Assembly: GCF_000208865.1 (NCBI RefSeq)
Contig: NC_018390.1
Location: forward strand, 2,994,270 to 3,058,269
Reading direction: 5' to 3'
Source: Neospora caninum Liverpool
Taxonomy: Eukaryota; Apicomplexa; Conoidasida; Eucoccidiorida; Sarcocystidae
DNA length: 64,000 bases
The notes under the pieces were generated by a model. That model searched no databases and had not been told where the DNA came from. It saw only the letters and a list, made by a program, of their open reading frames with translations. Position 1 is the first letter of the stretch, and the number at the start of each line of letters is the position of its first letter. Shown here piece by piece: positions 1-12,900 of the stretch. The translations under genes and the position numbers were made by a program.

Positions 1-3000
1 ATCTGACACTTTAAAAAACGCTAGCACCTTGTCCGCGTAACCGGCTTCGGAGACATCGCGGTCTGTCACATCAACGTGGTGGCAGTTGTGAGCTCAAACC
101 CCACTCCGTTTCCCAGAGCAGGTAGGGAATACCAAAATTCAGGAAAACCGACGATATCATACCCAATGCCGGTGACACTCTAAAACGGTGCATTTGTTGA
201 TTCAACTGAAAAGGTGGTCACCCTTGAACACCAGGTCGGAGTCATACACCGCCAGCGAAGCCGAAGTAACGACTACGGTTCGCTGCCTCCCCGTTGGCGC
301 GTGTGCCATCGCAGTGCAGGTAGTAGAGGCACAATGTACAGCAACACAGTAATCAAAATGCAAAACCGCATTTGAATATACACAGAGTTTCAGCGCGTTG
401 CTGGCTACCCATCTGTGCTACGGATACTCTGTCTGATACTCCAGACCGGTTCGTTGCGCGGTTCCACCTAGAATGTGAACCCGGCGCTACGGAAAAGGCC
501 TTCTTGTACCATGAAGACATCGAGGACTGTAGGCTCTCCCAGCGTTACATCCCCTCCTCCTGACAGATTAAGGCACACGCGCCCTCTAGAAGCTGTCTTC
601 GCGAATAGGTCGCACATGCCTGTGCACATATACGGCCAACATTCACAATCACCTCTGCAATGCCCGGAAAATTGGGGACCCAACTTTCCCTGTTCGGCGG
701 GAAAGCATCTTGGCAACGATTCCGTAGCCCCTGTCACGTTGGAGGACCCATAATAGGGTGCACCATTCTGCGGCCTCACTACATGAGACAAGGGTTTAAG
801 ATGCTCACTAGCCATGAAGGCTTGGCCGAATTCCTCTGTGAACTCCACAACCTCCGGCAACTCTGTGGCAACGACTGCCCCTGTGAGAGCATCGCCGTGC
901 AGCGGCGTGCCCCGAGGAGATTCCTGGGCTTCATCCTCTGGGTGTCCGACTGAAACATTCTCCTCCGAGTCGCTGGTACAAACAGTTGATAAGTCTGCAG
1001 CAGCCGCCCCATCCGCTTCCGAAGCCGTAACGCTTGCAGCCTCATCATCTTTCATGATTTTCTGGGGCCAACCTGTAAGTACAATTTCCGAGTTCTGTCG
1101 TAAGTCTGCAAGGCTCCCTAGCGTTTTCTGCCTTGACCACGTCAGCGTCCCCGTTTTGTCTTCATCACCTGTTTGATGCCCACACGAAATACAAAATCAC
1201 GAATAAGGTTGAGTCCTAACAACTTTCTTCAGTAGGCCATGTTGCCAGCATTCTATGTATTGACACAGTCAATCCATGTAACGCTTATACGCGCTGGAAT
1301 CCGCAAATTACGCAAATATGTAGCGTAGTTGGAACTAAGACCACCACCAGCAGTAAAACGGGCTACTCGGGCACTGGCTGGCCGTTGGGTAGACTGTTTC
1401 CGCTTAATACTCAGTGCGAAGCAAGCACAATTCGCCATAGATGACGGGGGAGCAACGCTCATGCAACCCGACCACATTAACTAAGTAACGCACTCATGGT
1501 TTGTAAGCGCATTCAGAAAAGACAACGTGCGCAACAAAAGCACTCTTGTTTCCTCAACAAATTCAGCAACTACTTGCTCAGCTCTACACTCTGGGTGAGA
1601 GCTTGTTGGGCACACCTACAAACAACTCACCGAGTGTCTCGAATGAGACGCCAGGAAGCGCCGAACCGACGCAAACTGAAGTCGATGATTTGTCAATGGC
1701 ATACGGGCCATTACCGCCACACTCTGCTTCAGTTCTTCGCATGACGAAGGCTCTACATGAACTAGCGGGGGAGGACCCACGAATGACGTGGCTGAGCATG
1801 TAGTCACGCGCTCCCAGACTGTCCTTCAGTTACAGCGTCTGCGGCCTTGCTCTCTAGTCCGGCAGTCCAGTGTGGGAAGAAACGAACTCCTCGCTGGGAA
1901 ATGATGCACATTACTTGCAATCCTGACGTGCCTTCCATCAACTCAAAATGGATACAAACCACCAGTTGCTACTTGATATCGGCCGCTGCCTTCGGTCAAC
2001 CGGTCAACATTATGTGTTGCGCATCGAGTCCAACCCCCTCCGCGTGGGATCATAGCCAGGGGAGACGCGGCATCGTTCCCACCGTCGGTTTTCACATCCA
2101 GCTTACAGGTCGCGGTGAGCCATGATTCCAAACCCTTAAAGAGACGCCAGGGGAGCGGGTCATGCGATCTGACACGCATTCGTACACGGACAGCTGCACA
2201 GCCCCGGTGGTGACCTAAAAGATCAGCGAGGCTGCAGAATTCATCACCCGCGGTCCTTCCATTAGTTGTCATGGCTGGCAACTTTAACCGTCATAGAGGA
2301 GACCAGCAATCCTCATGACATCTTCACTCAGGCTAGATATGGTTCGCGGGGAAAATGCGCATGCGGCACAGTTCCTGGTTGGCGGACGGTTGGCACATGC
2401 TATATGGTGCTATTTCGGAACAGTACTCTTGAGAGCGGGTTATGTACTTTTGTGAGCAGGTTATGCGCCCTACTATTACTGCCAGCTAGTCGCGCAGAGC
2501 GTGCTCTGTTCCACATCGCGGCGTGATGACAAGAGTTCGCTGATTGTTCCGCGGTCAACAAGGAGGGAAAATCAGTGCTACACCTTTGCCCTTCCCCAAA
2601 TGCGTTTGGCGAAAAATATTTTGTAACACTCAGAGGCGGCTTGATTTCGGCCGCCGGTCCGTCGTCGTGGGACTAGGGGCACGGAAGGCCGAACTAAACA
2701 ACCCTTTATGCGGAGGTTGCTGCCCAGCAGGGGTACCAAGTCGGTTTGCTGAAGATTGCCAGTTACGACTGCGTTAAATTTGGATGAGTCTGAAAACGGA
2801 AGTTTCGATGTGGAACGATGCCTGCCCATCAATCTCTTACACCTGCCACATCTGTCAACAATGATACACCACTATCGGTGCCAAAGCTGTTTTCGGCTCG
2901 TTTGTAATTATATCCCTTCGCATAAACGAAGAGCTTAATTTGCAGCCGTAAAATGGTAGTGCTGCAGGGCAGTCACCGCAGCTTCGCGAAAACAGATGCC

Positions 3001-4696
3001 GTGGCAGCGTGTGGAACGTAACAGAGGCCACATTACCCGAAGCAGCTGAGCCACACAGAGATGAGGTGCTGCTGGTAGCTCTCTAAGCGAAATACAGGCT
3101 CCCCCGAAGCAGCCCAGCAAATTTGTGCAACTGAACTTTGAGGGCGTCATCAGTGAGGACGGAGCTAACGTTGTGACAGTAACAGTACATGTGAATAGGC
3201 CAAGAAGATGAAAGTGTAGTTCAACTACGGATAACACGACAGTTGCCTCTTAATACCATTGCAAGAGAAGATAAATAGAAATACTGAACGGGAATATAGA
3301 TGAGCTGGCACTTTACGGTGGGATGACCAAATGTGTACCTCCCGACGCCGCGGACCCGTTCGCCTTTTAGCCGGCTGAAACCGTCATGCCCGGTACCTCG
3401 TTTGGTTGTATGAACTGCGGCACGAGGCAGGCTGATCATTCACCTCCACTGCCGTATTGCGTTTTCCGAGTGCAAGGTTTTTACTACAGCGTCCTCCAAG
3501 CTCGGTTGCCGCGAGCGCCCCAATTTCATTCTGCACGCACATGCACATCTGCTTATTCGATGTAGAAGCAACGCCCATAAGAGAATGGAAGCGACTTCTA
3601 CCAGAAACACTTTTCCATTTCGAGCACTGATCTAAGGGTGGCCACAGGACATGCTTGAATGGATAATATGCGCCTCTCACAGAGGTACGCCTACAAGAGG
3701 AAACTGCACCCGTGATTTGGTGTCCGGTGTCCAGTGACGAGGGAGTACGGATGTCACAGGTACTATGTATTTACGCTCTGGTGGTAATTGTTCAATTTTC
3801 GCAAGAGCCTGTAGTTAAACGCAGGTTGGGGGCTGGCATGGTGTATTCTCATTCAACATCATGGTGTCCCTATTTTTGTTGCCAACTTACCAATGGTCGT
3901 CGTGCCGTCGCTGTGCAGCTCTACTGGGACCGAGTCGGGTTTCAGTTCTATATGCTTGGTCGGTTTGTAAGAACCCATGGGGAACTCTAGCGTGCAGTGT
4001 GACCCATGCAACTAGTCGGAATGGAGCTGTAACGCGCACACGTCTGGTCGTTGGGAGCCCTGCATCGCCCAAAAAACGATCTCAGCTCCCACGCGGTACT
4101 GGCTCATGTGCGTGGACTCCTTTTTTTGTTCGCATTCGTCTTTTGCAACGTCACTGCGGGGGAAGGTGATTAAGATGTTTGACGGTGTTTAGGACGGTCC
4201 CCACGTTTTTGTATCTCCCTGCAGCTCCACTACCCAGTATACGGCAACGTGCGGGTGTGCAGGCGCCTGGCATGGGGGAGCCCATTTTGTCACCAGTTCC
4301 TAAATGGGGATGTCGCTCGTTGTCGCCAAGAATTCTGGTTGAGTTTGATTCAATAGATCGCTCGCTACAGCACGTGCCAAGCTACTGAATCGTACGAGAA
4401 TGACTGCATCGTATCGCTTCTTACCTTCAGCACCAAACACCGCTACAGCTTCGACCCGAGAAGTTTAGTGTTCAATCTTCGTTTGGTAGACACAAAAAAT
4501 ACATCGACTCTCGATATGCGATATGCAGTGCACTTGCTTGTCCTCTTCTCCATTCATCTGCGTCGTACTCCGTCATATGCCCAGGTTGATTCTGCTCTCA
4601 GTGATTCTGGCCGATCCAGTTTCCCGCATGACTGTGACGAAGTTCTACGAGGCGAAAACCTGAGAAACGGCGGAGTCCGCCCGGTTGGGACTCATG
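1..4696. other. left-hand intergenic stretch with no recognised gene
   Basis: This stretch has a balanced base composition. It lacks the pyrimidine tracts and TA microsatellites seen in the introns and flanks of the recognised genes. Open frames are short and occur on both strands; none resembles a family I know. The longest is the minus-strand frame at 468-1055, listed separately. Two others of modest interest are a plus-strand frame at 1546-1803 and a minus-strand frame at 1943-2281. The last few hundred bases before 4696 probably hold the promoter and 5' UTR of the PEPCK gene, but I see no motif that fixes a start site. Confidence 0.5.
468..1055 (-). CDS. possible exon or small ORF of unknown function
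   Basis: A 195-codon open frame runs from an ATG at 1055 to a TAG at 468. The product is acidic at the N terminus (many Asp, Glu, Ala, Ser) and has a cysteine-containing centre. I recognise no domain, signal peptide or membrane segment. A good 3' splice-site sequence (tgtacttacag, minus strand) lies about 20 bases upstream of the ATG, and the frame stays open from there, so this could be the last exon of a minus-strand gene rather than a complete gene. Against it, the surrounding region has no other convincing coding sequence and the flanking frames are short. I treat it as a weak candidate. Confidence 0.25.
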   Translation of the reverse strand: MKDDEAASVTASEADGAAAADLSTVCTSDSEENVSVGHPEDEAQESPRGTPLHGDALTGAVVATELPEVVEFTEEFGQAFMASEHLKPLSHVVRPQNGAPYYGSSNVTGATESLPRCFPAEQGKLGPQFSGHCRGDCECWPYMCTGMCDLFAKTASRGRVCLNLSGGGDVTLGEPTVLDVFMVQEGLFRSAGFTF

Positions 4697-4736
4697 AGTG
4701 GGAGCAATATCACGAATCCATAACCTGTTCCCCGTG

Positions 4737-7700
4737 ATGGCCACCCCTTCCGCACAGGATGCTCTGACGGCGGAGGACCTGCTCGCTGTGCGACGGAAGC
4801 TGGAGCAACATCTGGCTCATCACGCGCACCAAGTGTCTTCACTCACGAAGAAAGATGTCCTCGACTTGGGCCAACTACAGCACGAGGTTCACGTGGAGGA
4901 CGAGTGCCGTGCAGTAAGCGGACTTACTCAAGGATATAGTCAAGCAGAGGCACAACTGCGTGCTCAGAGCTCGGTGGTGTTTCTCCTTTCCACGCAGCCG
5001 TTTCTCGAAAAAGCAAGAGGCGACGAAACACACTCGAATCCAGCTGGAAAATGCTTGTTTTTGTCCGTTTTGCTACGAGAAAATGCGCTACACCGGAGTA
5101 TTCGGACGTGTTGCTGCAGTGGGAACTTTCATTGAGTGATGTGCCCGATGAGCGTGCATGAGGACAAGAGGCGGTTGCACGGCGGCAGAATCTCTCACAC
5201 AGAACTGATGCCGTTTTCCTTTTATTTCAACTTCTCTTTTGCATGTAACGTGTGCAGCAAGGACTGACGGCTGAACAAATCTTCTATAACGCAGCCGTCC
5301 CGTTGCTATACGAACAAGCCCTCCTACATGAAAAGAACACACTGATCTCGAACACAGGCGTGCTTTGTTGCTCCTCAGGCGAGTCTCTTTTCGATTCCGA
5401 TGCCTCCGTGATACAAGCATATACGTATACAGGTATATAGATGCTAAGTATGTGCCGATGCATAGACATAGTCCTCCCCGTCGACTTCGTCCCTGTCCGC
5501 CGCTTTCACGTCTGCTGACTATCGGTTTGACGTAGGCATGTAGGGAGTCCCTGTCCACCTCTGAGATGACGCGGGGCGAAGATGTTTTGGTCGAGTGAAA
5601 CGACATAGACCCATTCTGTATGTCTGACAGAGAGGGATGCTGCGGCCCCATGGCATGATCGAGTAAGCGCCTCTTTCTTCTTTCCCTGAGTGACTTCCTG
5701 TAGGACTGAAGACAAGACGCTCCCCAGAAGACAAGCGAATCGTTCGAGAGAGCGGGTCAGAGGACAGCGTGTGGTGGGGAAAAGTTAACATTCCCTTCAA
5801 GGAACAGTCATACCTGTTTAACAGGGAAAGGGCAATCGACTTTCTCAATACTCAGGTACGGACACAAGCAACGACAAGGAAGATTAGTCAGCGAAAAGAA
5901 CACCCGCTGGCACTTGCCAGTTCATCACACCCCCAAGTCTGTCTGAAGGAATAGCTGACGGTCATCACTTGTCCCCTCGTTTGGCAATACTCTTAGGTTT
6001 GAGATTTTGCTGTTATCCCAATGCCAAGCCATGCGGCCAGTTTCTCCAAAAAATATGTTCGATAGCGTCTCCCATCTGAAGTTGTAGAGCCCGCAACAGT
6101 GACAGCAAATGCCTTGTGTAGATGCGTACGTGCTTGCGTTCCTTAAGATTCCCTCCGGTGGTGAGATGATACGTCTCTGCGCATGTTTTCACAGCTCTGT
6201 ATGCTGCCATTTAAAGCGCTGTGCTGGAGCAAAGTTTTATACTTTCACTGTTTCTCCGCCGAGTAGGGGTGCATCGTTTCTTTTGAGAGCAGAAATGATC
6301 AGTTTTCCGGACCTGCCGTTTTCGCTTTTATCTACGTTCAGAAAAGGCTGTTTGTAGTCGACGGCTTTGCAGGGGCTGATCCGGAATATCGGATCAAAGT
6401 ACGCATGATCGCTACTCGGGCGTATCACGCGCTATTCATGCAAAACATTCTCCTGACTCCGACAGTTTCGGAGCTCCAAACTTTCGAGCCCGATTTCACG
6501 ATTTATAACGCCGGCCTGTTTTCGGCGAACCGCTTCGCAGAGGGTACGTTGAACAAGTATTTACATGTATGCACATGTAAATATGTAGCTATTGCTGCGA
6601 TGAACGCACCTGAGATCCCTTGCGTATCTTCCCCCAGGACCTGGACGAAGCAGGCGTATGTGTTTCTTTTCCCCATCCCTGTGTTGGACGATCGAGTGGC
6701 GGTGGAGCGATGCTCATCTCCTCTTTCCCCTGTTACTCGCAGTTTTCCTCCCGATTTCATTGTCTGTAAAGCGTTCCTGCTTGTTTGCCTCCCTGTCTGC
6801 CTTCTCCTTTCTGTCTTGCTGTTCTTGCCTCCACAACAGGCGTCAGCAGTCAGACATCCGTCGCACTTCATCTAGGGCGAGGGGAGATGGTCATTCTCGG
6901 GACCCAGTACGCAGGCGAGCTCCATAAAGGCATTTTTACCTATATGAATTACGTCATGCCCGCGAAGGGTGTCTTGCCCCTACATGCATCTTGTATTGTT
7001 GGGAGCGCGAAAAGCAACAATGACGTCACCATGCTCCTCGGACTGACCGCGACGGGAAAGACAGCCCTTGTAAGTGCCATAGCAAACCGGCCAGAGTCGG
7101 TTGTCGTCACCCTCTCTCTTTCTTCGAGAGAAGTACACACGTCCTGAGCTATTCTGCGCCCCCCCCTTCTTCAGAGGGAGAGGTGAGGTGCATACGCTGT
7201 GCAAGCATTGGTGACGGTAGACGATGTAACAGTATGTGTGTGGACGCATGCACACACATTTGAAAAGATTCGTGGACGGGCGGATGAGCAGGCACACAGT
7301 GTGGGGGATCACATATGCAAGTCGAGACATTCGCAGGGACCAAGAATCGAGCTTGCGCACCAAAACAACGCTCAGCCACTACCACTCTATGTAGAGATGC
7401 ACTGCCAAACGTGTAGGTACGTGCAGCACCCCCTGTCACCTTTTCGTCTCCGCTGAGGTCTATCTGATGTACTGGTCTACCCGTCAACTTCAAAACTTTG
7501 TTTCTGCGTGAGTTCCTGCAGTCTACCGGCATGCTTCACTTTCTACTCAGGTAGCCACAACGGCGGGGCAGCTCCTAGCAGACGATGAAGTCCTGTGGAC
7601 GCCTAACGGCGTGTCAGGCGTCCTCGGAGGCTGCTATGTTCGCTGTAAAGACATAGATACGGATCCCTGTCAGACCTTTGTGGAGGCCATGGTTTACGGG

Positions 7701-9580
7701 AGTGTCATGGAGAATGTTGTCTTGGACAAGGCGACACGGCAAGTGTACTTCTACGACACGACTCTCACGGATAATACACGCTGTACTTATCCATTAGCGT
7801 ATTTGGAGCGCGGCATGAAAGGTCTCCCTTCCGTCTGCCTCCATCCCAAGCATTTCATCATGTTGGTGAGTCATGCAGACTAGGAACTCTGTTCTTCCTC
7901 ATTCCACTGGATGGACTCCCTGTCTTTTCTCTCCCTCTCCGCATAACCAACAAATATACAAATTCTTGTCCGTGGTGTTGACGAATTTATACGTATCAGG
8001 CTTACCCGTGTCGCCTCTCTTTCTTCACATCGGTTGGTCCCCCCCTCCTGCCTGTCACCACCTGTTGCGTCTTCCAGCTCTCCCTTTTTTCTCTGTTGCT
8101 TTCTCGGTGCTGCCGGCACCCTGTCGCTTCTCTCCTTCCGCCCTTCTTCTGCCTCTTCGCATGCTCCTCCCTGCCTCGCGCCCTTGCTTGATTTTCTCGC
8201 AGGTAAACGACACCTTCGGTGTATTTCCTCCCGTCGCTCGCCTCTCTCTCCGCCAGGCTATCTTTTATTTCCTGAGTGGATTCACCTGCAAAGAAGCGAC
8301 GGTCGAAAAGGGAAGTAACGGGACGGTGCCCGAGCTCCAGCGGCGCATCGTCACTTTCTCGGCCTGCTCAGGTTGCCCCTTCCTGCCGCTCCACCCCACA
8401 GTCTACAGCGGCATTCTGGTGAGTACCGTCGCGCGCACAGAGACACTTTGACGTACATGCATAGGAATGCCATGAGGGGACGCGAGGGGAAGGGATGACC
8501 CGCTGGCAAGCAAAGAGGAAAAACCGTGTCGCTTCTCGCGCGGAGAACCTTCTTGTCTTTTCGCGAGATTTCTCACGGGTCATGTGTCCACAGGAAGGTG
8601 GACATGTCAGCCTCGTTTGGTAAACTCTTCGCAGGCGGCTGGGACGCAACGAACGACACCGTTATCATCCGTTCGTTGCTGGGGTTCCTTATATTTTTTC
8701 TCCTCTTGTAACCTGGGTGCTATACAAATATGCAGATGTAAACACATGCATGAATGCAGTGGTACCTACGCGACCGGTACGCGTCAGCGCAGGAGTGCAC
8801 GGAACGCAGATTGGGCAGCGATCTCGAGACGCAGGCGTAACACTGGACAAAAGCATTGGATTTCTGTCCAGTGTCCCTCCCTCGCCAGAGGCAAACGCGA
8901 CCTACACCTTTGCGGACAATTACGGTGTCGGTGTGGCATGCGGCGCGTGAGTGCGCGAAGAGAGCACACGAAATATACTAGACGAGATGATGCCGGGAAA
9001 GGGACGGCAGAGGCGCCAAGCGTACACCGTCTCTTCTGCACAGGCCAGCAACCGCATCCCGGCTAAACCTCCCTTCTGCGTTTCCTCCCTTTTTGTGCTC
9101 AGGAAGAAAAAATCCGACAACACGCCACTACCGTGTGGCTGATGAACACCGGCTGGGTGGGAGGTCCAGCTTACGGCATCTCAAGTTCGACTGGCGAAAA
9201 AGTGCCGCTTGAGATCTCACGGCGCATCGTCAATGCGATCCACGACGGCACAATGAACGAGTGTCCTTTTAAGGTACCAAACGCATGCAAACACGCGCGG
9301 TGGTGTTTCTATCTCCAGCAATCTTCGTCTAGCTGTATCTACTCGACAATACAGTAACTGAAAGCCTATACACACCCCTATATGTCCGTAGATATACATA
9401 TTTGCATATGTAGTGCCTCGATTCATATCTCGTTTTCTCCAGAAAACTATTTTACACTCACTTAGATTTCTAATTAGGCATACAGAGCTACACCTCTGTG
9501 GACGTTCATCTCGACTTACCATTTATATATATATATATATATTAACGGACAGATATGCATACATGCTGACACCGACGTTC

Positions 9581-9616
<36 letters not shown>

Positions 9617-9962
9617 GTAGAGGGAGCAATACAATACCTACGAGGAATCTGACGGCGAAAGCACCAGGTGTGATTGAAGGTTTTGAGGCTTTTCCTTTTC
9701 GCCCGTTTTCGTCCAGGCACTGCCTGTGTTCGATCTGGAAATCCCTGTCGCTTTCGGTGGCGTCCCGGAAGAGATGCTCTCGCCTCTGCAGGCGTGGACA
9801 AGGAGGACGGGAGATCCGACCAAGTTCGAGAGTGAAGCGCGGCATGTCGCCAGTTTGTTTGTTGATAATTTCAAGCAGTTTGAAGGGAGCGTTTCCTCTG
9901 AGGTCGCTTCCGTTCTCACGAGTGCCCCGCACGCCAACGGCACCCCCAGCCCGCTTTCGTAG
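4737..9962 (+). CDS. PEPCK: phosphoenolpyruvate carboxykinase (ATP-type), divergent, 9 exons
   Basis: PEPCK converts oxaloacetate plus ATP to PEP, CO2 and ADP at the entry to gluconeogenesis. Exons read: 4737-4913, 5258-5378, 5704-5855, 6342-6543, 6840-7069, 7551-7865, 8203-8418, 9103-9273, 9717-9962; all phases join, giving about 609 aa. Family motifs appear in order: [55 protein letters not shown]-loop [38 protein letters not shown]. By eye against E. coli Pck, the P-loop Lys and Thr, both Asp of the kinase-2 motif, and Arg of NTR and RSP are kept. Lys212 is His, His271 is Val, Lys288 is Arg, and the usual DDDG/SDNG is TPNG. It is therefore a true family member with an altered active site. 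The ATG at 4737 was chosen because exon 1 then ends at a good donor in phase; an in-frame ATG at 4698 would add 13 residues. Intron 2 starts with GC. T. gondii is known to have two PEPCK genes; which one this is cannot be settled here. Confidence 0.9.
5379..5703 (+). other. probable GC-AG intron in the PEPCK gene
   Basis: Exon 2 must end with one base of a Gly codon to keep the conserved Ser-Gly-x-Lys-Thr motif across the junction. The only in-phase donor there is CAG followed by GCGAGT, with a normal acceptor TGTAG at 5701-5703. The join gives Ser-Ser-Gly-Leu-Lys-Thr, as in other PEPCKs. All other introns of this gene begin with GT. Confidence 0.7.
9523..9612. repeat. two (TA)n microsatellites in PEPCK intron 8
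   Basis: Runs of alternating T and A lie at about 9523-9542 and 9583-9612, separated by about 40 bases, between PEPCK exons 8 and 9. They mark the region as intronic: short (TA)n runs in this window fall only in introns and intergenic DNA. Confidence 0.95.
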
Positions 9963-12900
9963 AGCAGAGTCCCCGCCTGTGTGTTGGGCTCCAGGCCCGA
10001 GGCGGTTAACCCCGCCCCGTGGTTTTGGGTCCAACAGGCAAAATTCTTTGTGTGAGGTGAATCTGGTGGATTCCACAGGCGGTCGGCACAGACTGCTTTT
10101 GAGAGGCTACGCGAAGAGGAACAAGAAAGAGATACAGTTCAGGGGGGAGACTGGCGTGCACTGGACGCGAAAACCGCACTTTTTCACGGGCGGGCGTGAT
10201 ACTTCGTCCAGAGATCGCCTTCCCTAGACAAGCGAGTTGTTGGTCCTGGTTGTTCCCCCCAATGTACTCTCGCATCCTTTCTCGCTGCCGCAGGGGGACG
10301 ACAGTGGAAGACACAGCGGCTGCGATATCGCGCGCAGGAAACGGCGAGTTGGGACATGAGCTCCCTTACCCTCTTCTGTACACGCATGCTGGTGATAATA
10401 TCATTCATCTCCTTGGGGGTGGTCTCCACTCAGGCTCTGACTCTCTCTGTGTTGACGCACAACCGGCAATGCAAGCGGCAATGCTGCGTGTAGGGATTCG
10501 AATAGTGCCTGAAGACCTCCTTCCGTACGCGTCTTGGCGTGTATTTATTTCCTCATGCAGACGCCTTCGCAGATAGGAAACGTGGATGTGGGGACTCGTG
10601 CGTTTTGTCTTGCCCGCAGTTTCTTTTGAGGTGAGGCCGAAACTGGCCAAGAGGAAACAAGAGGCGCGACTGACACTTTTCAGGCGCACCTGGCCAGAGT
10701 GGAGCAGCTGTGTTCGTGCGAAACCGACGTCTCTAAAAAACTTTCGAGAAAGGCTCGACTCCTATCACGGTCAAATCGATTGCGCGGCCTCTCCCTTTTG
10801 TCGGTCCGCTTGCCAGAAAGATCCGTTTCGAACTTTTCTTTGCTCCGTGTATTTCCCTCGGAAGCCAACGACAGCCCTGCACGTGGAAAGAACCGAGCAC
10901 CCGGATAAGGGAGGAACTCCTCTATCTTTCTAACACTGTCGCCTGCAGCCTCTTGTGAGTCTCTGCTACCACATGCCTATATATATATATATATATATAT
11001 ATACAAGAGCGCGCGACAGATACATAGAATTATATATATATATATATATATATATGGAAGCTACATACCTGTCATCACGAGAACTTGCCTTACAACGCGT
11101 TACCCGCTCGAGAGGGAGGCTGGCTATATAGCGAAGCGTGTGTGCACTGTCCGCCTCTGAAAAGCCTTCTCTCTGAGGGAATATCTCGTTTTTCCCTCTT
11201 CTTCCCCTGTAAGTTTCGAGCGAAAACCTGAGGGGCGCAGAGCTCCCGACTACTGTCTCTCCTCGGGTCGCCGAATTTGGGACGCCGCAGGGTTGTGGAA
11301 TTCACGGACGCAGAAAACGGAGTGCAGCCAAGAGTTCCGGACACACGAGCTATCGAGATAGTAGCCACTCGATACCTTTGGGGGCGCCAACATATGTGTA
11401 GACTACACCCCTGTCTGTATACGGTACGTGTATGTCTAGCCTTATCACAAATACAGATACATGGGGCCTTCACATGTGAGAAGATAGAAACAAAGAGAAT
11501 GAACGGGTGAAAGGACCACCGACAACCCAGCGCAATCGTCTAGCAGCGTGGAGTCCGGGAGGGTAGCATGCGAAGTGCGCGTCACACCGTTTCCTCTGTC
11601 TCTGCCCAAATTATTTTCTTAGCCGTTTCCACGTCTTCCTCTCTTTTTTCTTTGTTGCTCCCCCGCCCTTTTTCTTTCTCCTTTCTCGTGTCCCTGTCAG
11701 TTCCTTTCGCTGTGCCTCTCCGTCTGTTTTTCGCCTCTCACACCCTCTCTACCGGGCGTGCAGTGGAGGCCTGGGCTGGGAGAAGCGAGGGAAAGGAGAA
11801 TCCAGCACTGCGGCAACGAGAGACGCCTTGAAACCCCACACGGAAAGGCAACCGCAACCCACGCGTCCGAAATCGTCCGAGGCATGCGGCCGAAAAGGTC
11901 AACTCGAACCTAGCTAATCGGCCGTGACAATCAAGTAATTTCCTCGGCATCGTCCGGCTCCAGAGAGAACGAAAGACTCCTTGAAAGTCGATGGTTTGCA
12001 CTGACCAGGTGTCTTGATCCACACAAGCTGCCTTCTGCTGCACTGTCGAAGCTAGGAACGGAAAACACCGGAAACACAACTAAAGAGCCTAGACCAAGAG
12101 ACGATCTTCAGTAACGGTCAGGAGTTTTCGGAGCCATGTGTATGTCCACCGCACAGTTACAGTAGCCAACGATCGTAGCGCACGTACCACGCCCCGGGCA
12201 TATTCACACGCTCCCAGGAGACAAAGCGACGTGGGTGGTGCTTGCTCGTCTCTTCTCTCTCCGTCCTTCACGAGATCCGACAAACGTATTCAACCTGCTC
12301 ATCATATCCTATATCCCCTCTGTCCTAAACGGCAAAACCAAGCCTGTCTCCTCAAAACGCTCACTGCATTCCCATCTAGCTTGAACATCAAAAAGATTCC
12401 TTGGCTCCTTTCCCAGCGCACCTCAGTTGTTCGCCTTCCGCCTCCTACGTCGCCCGTCACAGACTCTATTCCTTTTGCTTTTTCTCTCGTTGTCTTTCTC
12501 CTATGTCTCTTCCATGGTCTATGAATCGATGCCTGTCTTTTCTTTGCGTTGCTGTCTTGCCGCGCACGTCTCTTTTTCGTCTTCCCGTGCTCGATGCCGT
12601 GACATCCTTCCTCCTGCCTCACGCGGGTGTTTGTGTCCTTTCTGCGCTTGACTTGTCTCTGCCGTTTTCCTTCATCGGACGCAGCTGTGATTCGGCGAGG
12701 AAGAACGAAAAGGGAGACATGCTTCGGGTTATCTCTTTCTTCTCACTGTCCGTCCACAGACTCCAGCTCTTTGTGTGAGTCAAATCGTTTTCTTCCTTTC
12801 TTCCCCACTCAGCGTTGCCTCGAACAGATGCGGAGCCGACCAGCAACTGGAGACACGCCTAGCAGCGCCTGCCGTCACTCTCACCGTTTCCTGCGTCTCT

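Noticed and set aside
8419..9102. Open segment between PEPCK exons 7 and 8 (plus, about 8526-8711) as an extra exon
   Set aside because: PEPCK alignment joins HPTVYSGIL directly to [10 protein letters not shown] with no missing residues, so this is intron.
9500..9700. Frames encoding Ile/Tyr repeats here and at other TA runs
   Set aside because: They are translations of (TA)n microsatellites.
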